A stretch of DNA of 7,952 nucleotides from Aliterella sp. RAGGC_92 (GCA_030826005.1 JAPJOW010000203.1:1-7952), one strand, 5' to 3'; shown: positions 1-7,340, counted from the stretch's first letter. Made by a program: numbers and translations. Notes: generated from the sequence alone by a model not told the origin.

Positions 1-1
1 T

Positions 2-1495
2 CAATGGATGGCTCGTTTACCCCGCGTGGCGGAATTTCCCTTTTCCTCCGAGCGCAAACGGATGAGCGTTATTTGTACCGTAGAACCAGAAGTTAATAGC
101 CAAGCATTACAAAATGGGTTAATTGAAGCCCAAAAGTATGTAATGTTTACCAAGGGTTCGCCCGAACTAACCTTAGAGCGCTGCGATCGCATCCACACAG
201 GAAGTCAAATTGTTCCCATTAGCCAAGAGCAAAGAGAGCAAATTTTAACCCAAAACGACCAGATGGCTAGTAACGGCTTGCGCGTACTGGGTTTTGCCTA
301 CAAACCGCTTACAAATATTCCTCCAGACAACTCGCAAGAAACCTCCGAGTCTGGCTTAGTTTGGTTGGGGTTAGTAGGAATGCTCGACGCACCGCGCCCA
401 GAAGTTCGAGACGCGGTAGCCAAGTGTCGCAAAGCTGGAATCCGCCCAATTATGATTACTGGAGATCACCAACTTACCGCCAGAGCGATTGCCGCCGATT
501 TAGGAATAGCTCAAGCGAGCGATCGCGTTTTAATCGGGCAAGAATTAGAACGGATGAGCCAAGAGGAATTAGAAGGGCAAGTAGATTTAGTTAGCATCTA
601 CGCTAGAGTTTCCCCCGAACACAAGTTGCGTATCGTTCAAGCCTTGCAAAAGCGGGGTAGATTCGTCGCCATGACGGGTGATGGAGTTAACGATGCTCCC
701 GCCCTCAAACAAGCCGATATCGGCATCGCTATGGGCATCACAGGTACAGATGTGAGCAAAGAAGCAAGCGACATGGTGCTACTAGATGACAACTTTGCTA
801 CTATCGTGGCGGCGACGGAAGAAGGTAGAGTTGTTTACACCAATATTCGCCGCTTCATTAAGTACATTTTGGGTAGTAATATTGGCGAAGTAATTACAAT
901 CGCCGCCGCACCAATTTTAGGGCTAGGGGGAGTTCCCTTAAGTCCATTGCAAATTTTGTGGATGAACTTAGTTACTGATGGTTTACCGGCTTTAGCTTTA
1001 GCTGTAGAACCCGCCGAACCCAACGTTATGAACCGTCCCCCCTTTAATCCGCGCGAAAGTATTTTTGCGCGAGGATTGGGTTCTTACATGGTACGGATTG
1101 GAATTGTTTTTGCCATCATTACGATTATTCTCATGACTTGGGCTTACGCTTACTCTAGAGATAACGTTAGCGAACTTCTCAATCGCGATCGCTGGAAAAC
1201 AATGGTATTTACAACTTTGTGTTTGGCACAAATGGGACACGCGATCGCTATTCGTTCCAATACTCAGCTAACTATGGAAGTAAATCCATTTTCTAATCCC
1301 TTTTTGCTTGGTGCTGTCGTAATCACAACAATATTGCAACTATTGCTAGTTTACGTTCCACCACTGCAACAATTTTTTGGTACTTACTATCTATCTCCTT
1401 TTGAACTAGCTATTTGTTTTGGTTTTAGTGCCTTAATGTTTGTTTGGATTGAAGGCGAAAAATTGTTCGTGCGCTTGACTAAAAAAGGAGGATAA
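2..1495 (+). CDS. Cation-transporting P-type ATPase, type IIA (calcium-pump-like), C-terminal part
   Basis: The reading frame is open from the left edge, so this gene is partial; the first ATG, at base 8, is internal. Residues below are counted from that Met. What is seen: the end of the nucleotide-binding domain (FSSERKR at 12-18, KGSPE at 49-53), then the phosphorylation-domain motifs DAPRPE (127-132), TGDH (151-154) and TGDGVNDAP (223-231). A C-terminal membrane domain follows, with SNIGEV (290-295) and WMNLVTDGLPA (319-329) and several hydrophobic helices to about residue 480. The DKTGT phosphorylation site and the PEGLP helix lie upstream of the window. In SERCA-type pumps the N, E, N, T and D in these two helices bind calcium, and all are kept here (N291, E294, N320, T323, D324), which argues for type IIA over Na/K-type pumps. 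It sits in the inner membrane and probably exports calcium or a related cation at the cost of ATP. The exact ion is inferred. Confidence 0.93.
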   Translation, partial: QWMARLPRVAEFPFSSERKRMSVICTVEPEVNSQALQNGLIEAQKYVMFTKGSPELTLERCDRIHTGSQIVPISQEQREQILTQNDQMASNGLRVLGFAYKPLTNIPPDNSQETSESGLVWLGLVGMLDAPRPEVRDAVAKCRKAGIRPIMITGDHQLTARAIAADLGIAQASDRVLIGQELERMSQEELEGQVDLVSIYARVSPEHKLRIVQALQKRGRFVAMTGDGVNDAPALKQADIGIAMGITGTDVSKEASDMVLLDDNFATIVAATEEGRVVYTNIRRFIKYILGSNIGEVITIAAAPILGLGGVPLSPLQILWMNLVTDGLPALALAVEPAEPNVMNRPPFNPRESIFARGLGSYMVRIGIVFAIITIILMTWAYAYSRDNVSELLNRDRWKTMVFTTLCLAQMGHAIAIRSNTQLTMEVNPFSNPFLLGAVVITTILQLLLVYVPPLQQFFGTYYLSPFELAICFGFSALMFVWIEGEKLFVRLTKKGG

Positions 1496-1543
1496 AAGTA
1501 GCCAATTGGGGGAAGTTTTTAGCTAAAAAAAATTCTGCCTTCC

Positions 1544-1561
1544 GGGCGCGCTGCTGCGCCC
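1544..1561. repeat. GC-rich hairpin between the ATPase and recF
   Basis: Arms GGGCGC (1544-1549) and GCGCCC (1556-1561) are perfectly complementary around the loop GCTGCT; an inner G-T pair could shrink the loop to four bases. No T-run follows, so it is not a classical rho-independent terminator. Its right arm runs into GCGCCCCTAC, which resembles short palindromic repeats dispersed in many cyanobacterial genomes (from memory). It ends 12 bases before the recF start, where no Shine-Dalgarno sequence is visible, so in mRNA it could affect recF translation. It could also separate the ATPase transcript from recF. Confidence 0.6.
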
Positions 1562-1573
1562 CTACTTCTCATC

Positions 1574-2695
1574 ATGTATCTGAAAAACTTACAAATTCGC
1601 CAATTTCGCAACTACCAAGAGCAATCAGTAGAGTTTCTCGCCCCGAAAACAATTTTGGTGGGTGACAACGCTCAGGGAAAGTCGAATTTACTTGAAGCTG
1701 TAGAATTATTAGCTACCTTGCGATCGCACCGCAATAGCCGCGATCGCGATTTAATTCAAGAATCAGCATCTATTGGGCAAATTACCGCCACTATCGAACG
1801 AACTAATGGCATCAGCGACTTATCTATCACTTTACGGCGCAACGGTCGCCGTAGCGTTGCCAAAAATAGCGAAACTTTGCGCCGTCAGTTAGACTTTTTA
1901 GGGGTATTAAATGCCGTACAGTTTTCTAGTTTGGATCTAGACTTAGTGCGTGGAGGCCCCGAACAACGCCGTCACTGGTTAGATACTCTTTTAATTCAAC
2001 TAGAACCTGTTTATGCTTATATTTTGCAGCAATACAATCAAGTTCTGCGCCAGCGCAATGCTTTTTTAAAAAGCACCCAAGAATTAGGTATTAAAGATCG
2101 AGAAAGTGAATTGGCGCTATGGAACGTGCAACTAGCAGTTGCCGGAACGAGAGTTACAAGAAGGCGATCGCGGGCGGTAAAAAGATTAGCCCCAATTGCC
2201 TCTGCCTGGCACTCTAGCATTAGTAACAGTACCGAACGATTAGAAATAAACTATGCGCCAAATATTTCTCTAGAACAAACAGAACCAGAGAGAGTACAGC
2301 AAGCTTTTTTAGCTAAAATTGAAACTAGAGAAGTCGCAGAATTTCATCAAGGAACTACTCTAGTCGGACCTCATCGCGATGAAATTGAATTAATTATCGA
2401 TCGCACTCCCGCAAGATCCTATGGTTCTCAAGGTCAACAACGTACATTAGTCCTAGCACTCAAACTTGCAGAACTAAAATTAATTGAGGAAGTAGTTGGA
2501 GAACCCCCTCTACTACTTCTTGATGATGTCTTAGCCGAACTCGATCTAAATCGTCAAAACCAACTACTCGATGCTATTCAAGACCGATTTCAAACTCTAA
2601 TTACTACTACTCACCTCGGTTCTTTTGATGCCCAGTGGTTACAGTCTTCGCAAATTCTTTCTGTCCGCGCCGGACAAGTCTCAACCCAAATATAG
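1574..2695 (+). CDS. recF: DNA replication and repair protein RecF
   Basis: RecF is an SMC-like ATPase in the cytoplasm. With RecO and RecR it helps load RecA onto gapped DNA during recombinational repair and restart of stalled forks. The 373 residues match the usual family length (about 360-375). Seen: N-terminal LKNLQIRQFRNY, the Walker A loop GDNAQGKS (30-37), the RecF-typical stretch QFSSLDLDLVRGGPEQRRHWLD (within 116-137), GPHRDE (265-270), the ABC-like signature SYGSQGQQRT (282-291), Walker B LLLLDDVLAELD (313-324) and the H-loop TTHLG (345-349). All ATPase motifs are intact. The ATG at 1574 puts the family N-terminus directly at the start; no clear ribosome binding site precedes it, which is common in cyanobacteria. 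It lies 78 bases after the ATPase gene and may be co-transcribed with it or start from its own promoter. In many bacteria recF neighbours dnaA/dnaN; here it does not, which is normal for cyanobacteria. Confidence 0.97.
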   Translation: MYLKNLQIRQFRNYQEQSVEFLAPKTILVGDNAQGKSNLLEAVELLATLRSHRNSRDRDLIQESASIGQITATIERTNGISDLSITLRRNGRRSVAKNSETLRRQLDFLGVLNAVQFSSLDLDLVRGGPEQRRHWLDTLLIQLEPVYAYILQQYNQVLRQRNAFLKSTQELGIKDRESELALWNVQLAVAGTRVTRRRSRAVKRLAPIASAWHSSISNSTERLEINYAPNISLEQTEPERVQQAFLAKIETREVAEFHQGTTLVGPHRDEIELIIDRTPARSYGSQGQQRTLVLALKLAELKLIEEVVGEPPLLLLDDVLAELDLNRQNQLLDAIQDRFQTLITTTHLGSFDAQWLQSSQILSVRAGQVSTQI

Positions 2696-2702
2696 AAAAG
2701 AT

Positions 2703-2708
2703 TATAAT
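2703..2708 (+). promoter_or_regulatory. Candidate -10 box for the amidase gene
   Basis: A perfect TATAAT lies in an AT-rich 43-base gap between recF and the amidase gene, 31 bases before the amidase ATG. No convincing -35 box sits 16-18 bases upstream, where the sequence is the end of recF. A transcript would start near 2715 with a leader of roughly 25 bases. The call rests on sequence match and position only. Confidence 0.35.
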
Positions 2709-2738
2709 ACTATATTATTGTACTGAAAAACTGAAAAC

Positions 2739-3533
2739 ATGAGGGGCAATGTTTGGCTCGTTAGAGGGTTAATAATTTTTTCCCAGTTGGCTGCTTTAAT
2801 TATTTTTGTAATTATCGGACAAACAAAACCCCAAGAAAACCAAGCAATTACCTCGTTGCCAGTTATACCCGATCGTATTGCAATTCCGACTATCTCGCCT
2901 AAGATAGTTACAAAAACTAGCCCAAGTCCCCAAATTAATCAATTCGTTGAATTTGCCGCTAATTATCAACCCCGGTACGAGATTAGCTGGGCGCATCCTA
3001 ACAACTACGGGCAGCGTTATGCTCAAGATATTAATGGTTTCCCTGTAAAGAATCAACCAATTATAGTTATTCACGAAACTGTTAATTCTGCTACAAGTGC
3101 TATAAACAATTTTCAAACTCCTCATACTAATGAAAATGCTCAAGTTAGCTATCACACTTTAATTAAGCTAGATGGAACAATTGTTTATATAGTCCCGCGA
3201 GAGTTTCGCGCTTTTGGTGCTGGTAATTCTGTCTTTAGAGGTGCAAATGGCATTGAAACTGTAAAAACACATTTGCAGTTTCCGCCGTCGGTAAACAATT
3301 TTGCTTATCACGTTGCTTTTGAGACACCCCCCGACGGTCGGAATAACACTAAAAACCATAGCGGTTATACACAGGCACAATACAACTCTTTAGCATGGCT
3401 AGTTGCTCAAAGTAGCGTTCCTGAAAATCGAATTACCACCCATAAAGCTGTAGACCGTTCGGGAAAAAGAATCGATCCTCGAAGTTTCAATTTTCAAAAG
3501 TTTTTAAGTCTATTAAAGTCCTATCGCTTGTAG
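2739..3533 (+). CDS. Membrane-anchored N-acetylmuramoyl-L-alanine amidase (Amidase_2/AmpD fold)
   Basis: A predicted zinc amidase that cuts the bond between N-acetylmuramic acid and the stem peptide of peptidoglycan. Seen in 264 residues: one hydrophobic helix at about 6-27 with no obvious signal-peptidase site (signal anchor), a Pro/Ser/Thr-rich linker (about 30-65), then the catalytic domain from about residue 78. Likely zinc ligands by alignment with AmpD are H112 (in IVIHET), H235 (in ITTHKAVD) and D246 (in RIDPRSF), with E195 (in HVAFETP) as the catalytic acid. VSYHTLIKLDGTIVYIVP (136-153) and FGAGNSVF (159-166) are also typical. The enzyme should therefore be tethered to the inner membrane facing the periplasm, acting in wall turnover, cell separation or septal nanopore formation; which of these is not visible. 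The ATG follows an AT-rich leader without a good Shine-Dalgarno sequence. It is transcribed towards the small minus-strand gene, ending 37 bases from it. Confidence 0.9.
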   Translation: MRGNVWLVRGLIIFSQLAALIIFVIIGQTKPQENQAITSLPVIPDRIAIPTISPKIVTKTSPSPQINQFVEFAANYQPRYEISWAHPNNYGQRYAQDINGFPVKNQPIIVIHETVNSATSAINNFQTPHTNENAQVSYHTLIKLDGTIVYIVPREFRAFGAGNSVFRGANGIETVKTHLQFPPSVNNFAYHVAFETPPDGRNNTKNHSGYTQAQYNSLAWLVAQSSVPENRITTHKAVDRSGKRIDPRSFNFQKFLSLLKSYRL

Positions 3534-3570
3534 TAAATTTCATACATTTTTTAAGTTTTGTTTTACCTTC

Positions 3571-3945
3571 TTAGCTCCGGCGATCTTTTTCTTTACTAGA
3601 GTAATCTGCACAATCTACTGCTTGTTCTGTAAGCACAACTGAAGGATTTACCGCGCATTTAAGATGCGGATCGTTAGAGTAAAACTTGCAATTTTTACAC
3701 GGTATTTGATGGGAAGGTTGAATAGTAATAGCAACTTCTTTACGGGTTACTCTAACTCTCTTTGACAGCATAAAAAAAATCGCTGCCCAACATATAACGA
3801 AACCCGCAACGCCCCAAAACATAATGTGATCGGAGGTAGTTGTCTCTAAAGTTCTTTGATTTTCTCCTCGTGTATTACTCGCGCTTGTGCGAGTAATACT
3901 ATTATTGACTGCTAAATATGGTTGAATAAATTCATTGCTATTCAT
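3571..3945 (-). CDS. Small one-helix membrane protein with a four-cysteine C-terminal motif, function unknown
   Basis: I do not recognise a named family. From memory, similar short proteins with a CKNC...LKCAV...DC.DY tail occur in other cyanobacteria, so it looks conserved rather than spurious. Seen in 124 residues: a polar Ser/Thr/Asn-rich N-terminus (1-39), one hydrophobic helix at about 42-60 (contains C52), a basic stretch KRVRVTRK (62-69) suggesting the C-terminus is cytoplasmic by the positive-inside rule, then cysteines C83, C86, C97 and C112 (spacing C-x2-C-x10-C-x14-C), and a charged end. The four cysteines could bind zinc or an iron-sulfur centre or form disulfides; that is inference. 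The start is supported by AAGGT seven or eight bases upstream of the ATG, the best ribosome binding site in the window. It is convergent with the amidase gene and divergent from the UPF0182 gene, so probably transcribed alone. Confidence 0.75.
   Translation of the reverse strand: MNSNEFIQPYLAVNNSITRTSASNTRGENQRTLETTTSDHIMFWGVAGFVICWAAIFFMLSKRVRVTRKEVAITIQPSHQIPCKNCKFYSNDPHLKCAVNPSVVLTEQAVDCADYSSKEKDRRS
3872..3899. repeat. Perfect 11-bp inverted repeat inside the small minus-strand gene
   Basis: GTATTACTCGC (3872-3882) is followed after a six-base loop (GCTTGT) by its exact complement GCGAGTAATAC (3889-3899). It covers about codons 16-25 of the minus-strand gene, encoding the near-symmetric peptide SITRTSASNT. 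In mRNA it would form a stable stem-loop shortly after the start codon. No T-run flanks it. Confidence 0.85.
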
Positions 3946-3951
3946 AGTACT

Positions 3952-3956
3952 ACCTT
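3952..3956 (-). promoter_or_regulatory. Ribosome binding site of the four-cysteine protein gene
   Basis: Read on the minus strand, AAGGT lies about six bases before the ATG at 3945-3943. It fixes the start of the gene and is notable because the other coding starts in the window have little or no Shine-Dalgarno sequence. Confidence 0.6.
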
Positions 3957-4053
3957 TAAATGCTTAATACCTACCTACTAAATTTTGAATATTCTATTTT
4001 TAAATATCGCATCCCCTACAGGTTGCGAAATTATTAATATTTTTAATTTGAAA

Positions 4054-4059
4054 ACTATA
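4054..4059 (-). promoter_or_regulatory. Candidate leftward -10 box for the four-cysteine protein gene
   Basis: Minus-strand TATAGT, one mismatch from consensus. Its -35 position at 17-base spacing would be 4082-4077, overlapping the left half of the 16-bp palindrome. No good -35 consensus is present. The leader would be about 100 bases long. TAGAAT on the minus strand at 3996-3991 is an alternative. Confidence 0.25.
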
Positions 4060-4076
4060 TTTACTTGTTTGCTAAC

Positions 4077-4092
4077 TTTAGAGCGCTCTAAA
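4077..4092. promoter_or_regulatory. Perfect 16-bp palindrome, candidate operator
   Basis: TTTAGAGCGCTCTAAA is identical to its reverse complement over all 16 bases and lies between the divergent candidate promoters. Its centre is about 46 bases upstream of the start expected from the rightward TATAAT and overlaps the -35 region of the leftward candidate. A dimeric regulator bound here could control either or both genes. I do not match it to NtcA (GTA-N8-TAC) or another operator that I know. Confidence 0.45.
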
Positions 4093-4118
4093 TCAATAAC
4101 TCAAGCAGCATAGTTATG

Positions 4119-4124
4119 TATAAT
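4119..4124 (+). promoter_or_regulatory. Candidate rightward -10 box for the UPF0182 gene
   Basis: A perfect TATAAT in the intergenic region, with no recognisable -35 hexamer at 16-18 bases. Absence of a -35 box together with a palindrome just upstream would suit an activated promoter (inference). The leader to the GTG start would be about 160 bases. TATAAA at 4251-4256, closer to the gene, is an alternative. Confidence 0.3.
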
Positions 4125-4290
4125 CAGACACCTTTAATTGAAAATATTTTTGTAAAAAATATATACTTAACTTAATTTTAACCCTCAAAATATTATCTTT
4201 ATATTTGGCGCAGCAAAATCTGTAAGTAAACGAGCGGAAAATTACTACGATATAAAGTGTAACTCAGGCATAAGCTAATAGAAAAAATTT

Positions 4291-7149
4291 GTGTTTTGGA
4301 AACGCGGCTTTCAAATAATCAGCCTATTGATAGGGTTGTGGCTAGGATTGGATATACTGGCACGAGTAGGAGCAGAGATTTTTTGGTTTCAAGAAGTCGG
4401 TTATCTGCAAGTATTGCAATTGAGACTGCTGACCAAAACTTTCGTAGGGGTGACAGCAACTAGCATTACGGCGCTGTACTTGCTAGGAAACTTAGAAGTC
4501 GCCCGCCGCTTAAGTTGCGATCGCGTCTCAAAAGACTTTTCGGGAATAAGGCGATCGCCAAGTATTAAATTAAACTGGCTATTACCAGGAGTAATAGGAT
4601 TAAACGGACTTGTAACTTTACTGCTATATCACTACAGCAAAGTGGCGGGAAATTACTGGCAACCGTCTAATTTCAACTTACCTAGTATTTCGCCGCCTAT
4701 TCCTACTTTATTTACTTTAGAATCTATCTTCTCAATAGGCCAGCAATTAAGTAAGCAAAGCTTGACTTTTGCCTTGCTAGGAGGAAGTGCGATCGCGTTA
4801 TTAATATATCCTTACTTATTGCTAAATGCGATCGCGCTATTGCTCAGTGCGATTATGGGTTTAGTTCTATCTGCCCACTGGGCAAACATATTACAATACC
4901 TTCGTCCTACAGCTTTCAAAACTACAGAACCATTATTCAATAAAGATATCAGCTTTTATGTATTTACATTGCCAACTTGGAGACTGTTTGAATTTTGGCT
5001 AGTAGGACTATTTTTGTACAGTTTACTTGCCGTTGTTATTACCTATTTACTATCAGGAGACAGTTTAAGCCAAGGGAGGTTTCGCGGCTTTTCTCCCTCT
5101 CAGCAGCAGCATTTACTAGCATTGAGTAGCGCTTTGATGTTAATAGTTGCGTTTAGTTACTGGTTAAATCGCTACGAATTATTATATTCGACGCGCGGAG
5201 TCGCTTATGGCGCAAGTTATACAGATATTGCAATTCAACTTCCAGGTTATACGCTGCTAAGTGTGATGGGAACTGCGATCGCCCTATTACTATTAATTTA
5301 TGCGATCGCAATTCCTGACGCTAAAAAATTTCCGGCACTGTTAGTTTATGGATTGGGGGTATATACAACAATTGCGATCGGGACGGGGTTTGTTTTACCT
5401 ATAGCAGTGCAGCGCTTAATTGTCCAACCGAACGAACTTGCTAGAGAACGCCCTTATATCGAGCGGAGTATTGCCTTAACTAGACAAGCTTTCGACTTAG
5501 AAAATATTGAAACAAAAACTTTCGATCCTCAAGATAATTTAACTTACGCTGATATTCAAGCAAATAAACTCACTATTAACAATATCCGTCTATGGGATCG
5601 CAAGCCTTTACTAGATAGCAATCGTCAGTTGCAACAAATCCGCCTTTACTATCAGTTTCCCGATGCAGACATCGATCGCTATACTTTGCAAACATCAACG
5701 GCGGCTGAAAAACGCCAAACTCTAATTGCAGCCAGAGAACTAGATTATAGCGCCGTACCGGGGCAAGCCCAAACTTGGGTAAACCAGCGCCTAATTTATA
5801 CTCATGGCTATGGGTTTACTCTCAGCCCCGTAAATACTGTAGCCCCTAGTGGGTTGCCAGAGTATTTTGTTAAAGATATTGGCGGCGCTACAGCTTTGGA
5901 CACTTCTAGCGCCGCTATTCGCGCTAGTATTCCCATCGGACAACCCCGGATTTATTACGGTGAGATTGCTAATACTTACGTTATGACAGGGACTAAAGTT
6001 AAAGAGTTAGACTATCCCAGTGGTAACGATAATGTCTACAATACCTACGATGGTAGGGGTGGAATTAATATTGGCTCTTTTTGGCGCAAAGGTTTATTTG
6101 CTAAATACTTAAATGACTGGCAAATGATGCTGACGCGAAACTTTTTGCCTAACACCAAAGTATTATTCAGGCGTAATATTAATCAACGGATTCGCGAAAT
6201 CGCCCCTTTTTTGCAATATGATGGCGATCCGTATTTAGTAGTAGCAGATCCCAAAATTCCCGCACAAGCAGGTAATTATCTGTACTGGATAGTGGATGCT
6301 TATACGACAAGCGATCGCTATCCTTATTCCGATCGAGGCAGTCAAGGAATTAATTACATTCGCAACTCCGTTAAAGTCGTCATTGACGCTTATCATGGCT
6401 CGGTTGACTTTTATGTTGCCGATCCAACAGATCCAATTATTAATACTTGGCAGCAACTTTTTCCAGGATTATTCAAGCCTCTAAGTGCCATGCCTGCTAC
6501 TCTCCGCAGTCATCTTCGCTATCCCGTAGACTTTTTTAATCTTCAATCGGAACGGTTAATGACTTACCACATGACGGAGGCGCAAGTTTTCTACAATCGC
6601 GAAGATCAATGGCAGATACCTAATGAAGTTTACGGCAATAAACCCAAATTAGTAGAGCCTTATTACTTAATTACGAGCTTACCTGCCGTTCCGTTTGAAG
6701 AATTTATTTTATTGGTGCCCTACACTCCAAGACAACGCACTAACTTAATTGCTTGGTTAGCCGCACGCTCTGACGGCGAAAATTATGGTAAATTGTTACT
6801 CTACAACTTTCCCAAACAGCAATTAGTTTACGGAACAGAACAAATTGAAGCCCGAATCAATCAAGATCCAGTAATTTCCCAACAAATTTCTTTATGGAAT
6901 CGCCAAGGTTCGCGAGCTATTCAGGGAAATTTATTGATCGTTCCAATTGAGCAGTCTTTGCTTTATGTAGAGCCAATCTATTTAGAAGCCGAGCAAAATA
7001 GTTTGCCAACTTTAGTCAGAGTAGTTGTAGCTTACGAAAACCGAATTGTCATGGCAGAAACTTTAGACCAGGCTTTAAAGGCAATTTTTGAAGCCAAAGA
7101 AACGAATACTCCAGCAATTATTCGTCCCGTAGGCGAGCCAGAGTCGTAA
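4291..7149 (+). CDS. UPF0182 family integral membrane protein
   Basis: A large membrane protein of the UPF0182 family (COG1615), whose biochemical role is not established as far as I know. At 952 residues it has the normal family length. Seen: about eight hydrophobic segments in the first 375 residues (roughly 8-27, 48-67, 96-114, 158-175, 177-195, 235-254, 275-292, 321-341, 348-371; two of these may form one hairpin), then a soluble domain from about 380 to the end, probably extracytoplasmic. Family hallmarks include NKDISFYVFTLP (217-228), VQPNELARERPYIERSI (378-394) and, in the C-terminal domain, RIREIAPFLQYDGDPY, WIVDAYTTSDRYPYS and NYIRNSVKVVIDAY. The gene starts at GTG 4291: an in-frame TAG at 4279-4281 rules out any longer form, and the first residues lead straight into the first helix. 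No Shine-Dalgarno sequence is seen. It stands alone, 47 bases before tRNA-Cys. Confidence 0.93.
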   Translation: MFWKRGFQIISLLIGLWLGLDILARVGAEIFWFQEVGYLQVLQLRLLTKTFVGVTATSITALYLLGNLEVARRLSCDRVSKDFSGIRRSPSIKLNWLLPGVIGLNGLVTLLLYHYSKVAGNYWQPSNFNLPSISPPIPTLFTLESIFSIGQQLSKQSLTFALLGGSAIALLIYPYLLLNAIALLLSAIMGLVLSAHWANILQYLRPTAFKTTEPLFNKDISFYVFTLPTWRLFEFWLVGLFLYSLLAVVITYLLSGDSLSQGRFRGFSPSQQQHLLALSSALMLIVAFSYWLNRYELLYSTRGVAYGASYTDIAIQLPGYTLLSVMGTAIALLLLIYAIAIPDAKKFPALLVYGLGVYTTIAIGTGFVLPIAVQRLIVQPNELARERPYIERSIALTRQAFDLENIETKTFDPQDNLTYADIQANKLTINNIRLWDRKPLLDSNRQLQQIRLYYQFPDADIDRYTLQTSTAAEKRQTLIAARELDYSAVPGQAQTWVNQRLIYTHGYGFTLSPVNTVAPSGLPEYFVKDIGGATALDTSSAAIRASIPIGQPRIYYGEIANTYVMTGTKVKELDYPSGNDNVYNTYDGRGGINIGSFWRKGLFAKYLNDWQMMLTRNFLPNTKVLFRRNINQRIREIAPFLQYDGDPYLVVADPKIPAQAGNYLYWIVDAYTTSDRYPYSDRGSQGINYIRNSVKVVIDAYHGSVDFYVADPTDPIINTWQQLFPGLFKPLSAMPATLRSHLRYPVDFFNLQSERLMTYHMTEAQVFYNREDQWQIPNEVYGNKPKLVEPYYLITSLPAVPFEEFILLVPYTPRQRTNLIAWLAARSDGENYGKLLLYNFPKQQLVYGTEQIEARINQDPVISQQISLWNRQGSRAIQGNLLIVPIEQSLLYVEPIYLEAEQNSLPTLVRVVVAYENRIVMAETLDQALKAIFEAKETNTPAIIRPVGEPES

Positions 7150-7196
7150 TTTGGGATAATAATCTGTTAAGATAGCGATCGCACTTTATAACGAGC

Positions 7197-7268
<72 letters not shown>

Positions 7269-7298
7269 TGTTTTACTATCCCAACAATTACCCCAAAC

Positions 7299-7323
7299 CC
7301 CTGATTTATCAAGTATCTCAGGG
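7299..7323. repeat. Weak hairpin downstream of tRNA-Cys
   Basis: CCCTGA (7299-7304) and TCAGGG (7318-7323) are complementary across a 13-base loop. The T/A-rich sequence after it is not a proper T-run. It might terminate the tRNA transcript or be incidental. Confidence 0.25.
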
Positions 7324-7340
7324 ATTGTTAATAATTGTAA

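Larger units (their letters stand above)
3946..4290. other. AT-rich divergent intergenic region (345 bases)
   Basis: It separates the divergently transcribed four-cysteine protein gene (left) and the UPF0182 gene (right). I see no credible gene: the longest ATG frame noticed on the plus strand is 19 codons, from 4116. It contains a perfect 16-bp palindrome at 4077-4092, a TATAAT on the plus strand at 4119-4124, a TATAGT on the minus strand at 4059-4054, and a second plus-strand TATAAA at 4251-4256. A short TACC tandem repeat near 3968-3978 is probably incidental. The likely content is two divergent promoters with a shared control site. Confidence 0.6.
183..7182. repeat. HIP1 octamer (GCGATCGC) sites, 15 copies
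   Basis: Copies start at 183, 519, 1185, 1241, 1720, 1740, 2164, 4517, 4551, 4789, 4828, 5275, 5302, 6311 and 7175. Random sequence of this length would be expected to hold about 0.1. This overabundance is a signature of many cyanobacterial genomes. None was seen from 2172 to 4516 or after 7182. Each site is separate; the coordinates give only the span from first to last. Confidence 0.9.

Noticed and set aside
1485..1491. Strong Shine-Dalgarno-like AAGGAGG at the end of the ATPase gene
   Set aside because: These bases encode the final Lys-Gly-Gly residues; no start codon with an open frame follows at a suitable distance, and recF begins over 80 bases later.
1516..1529. 14-bp AT-rich palindrome TTTTTAGCTAAAAA after the ATPase gene
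   Set aside because: It is mostly homopolymer A and T with no loop, so a stable hairpin or terminator is unlikely and chance occurrence in AT-rich spacer is easy.
2796..3155. 119-codon minus-strand frame opposite the amidase
   Set aside because: The plus strand encodes an intact amidase with its zinc ligands; the opposite frame has no recognised motif.
4116..4175. 19-codon frame in the divergent intergenic region
   Set aside because: Very short, AT-driven composition, no ribosome binding site, and it overlaps the candidate promoter.
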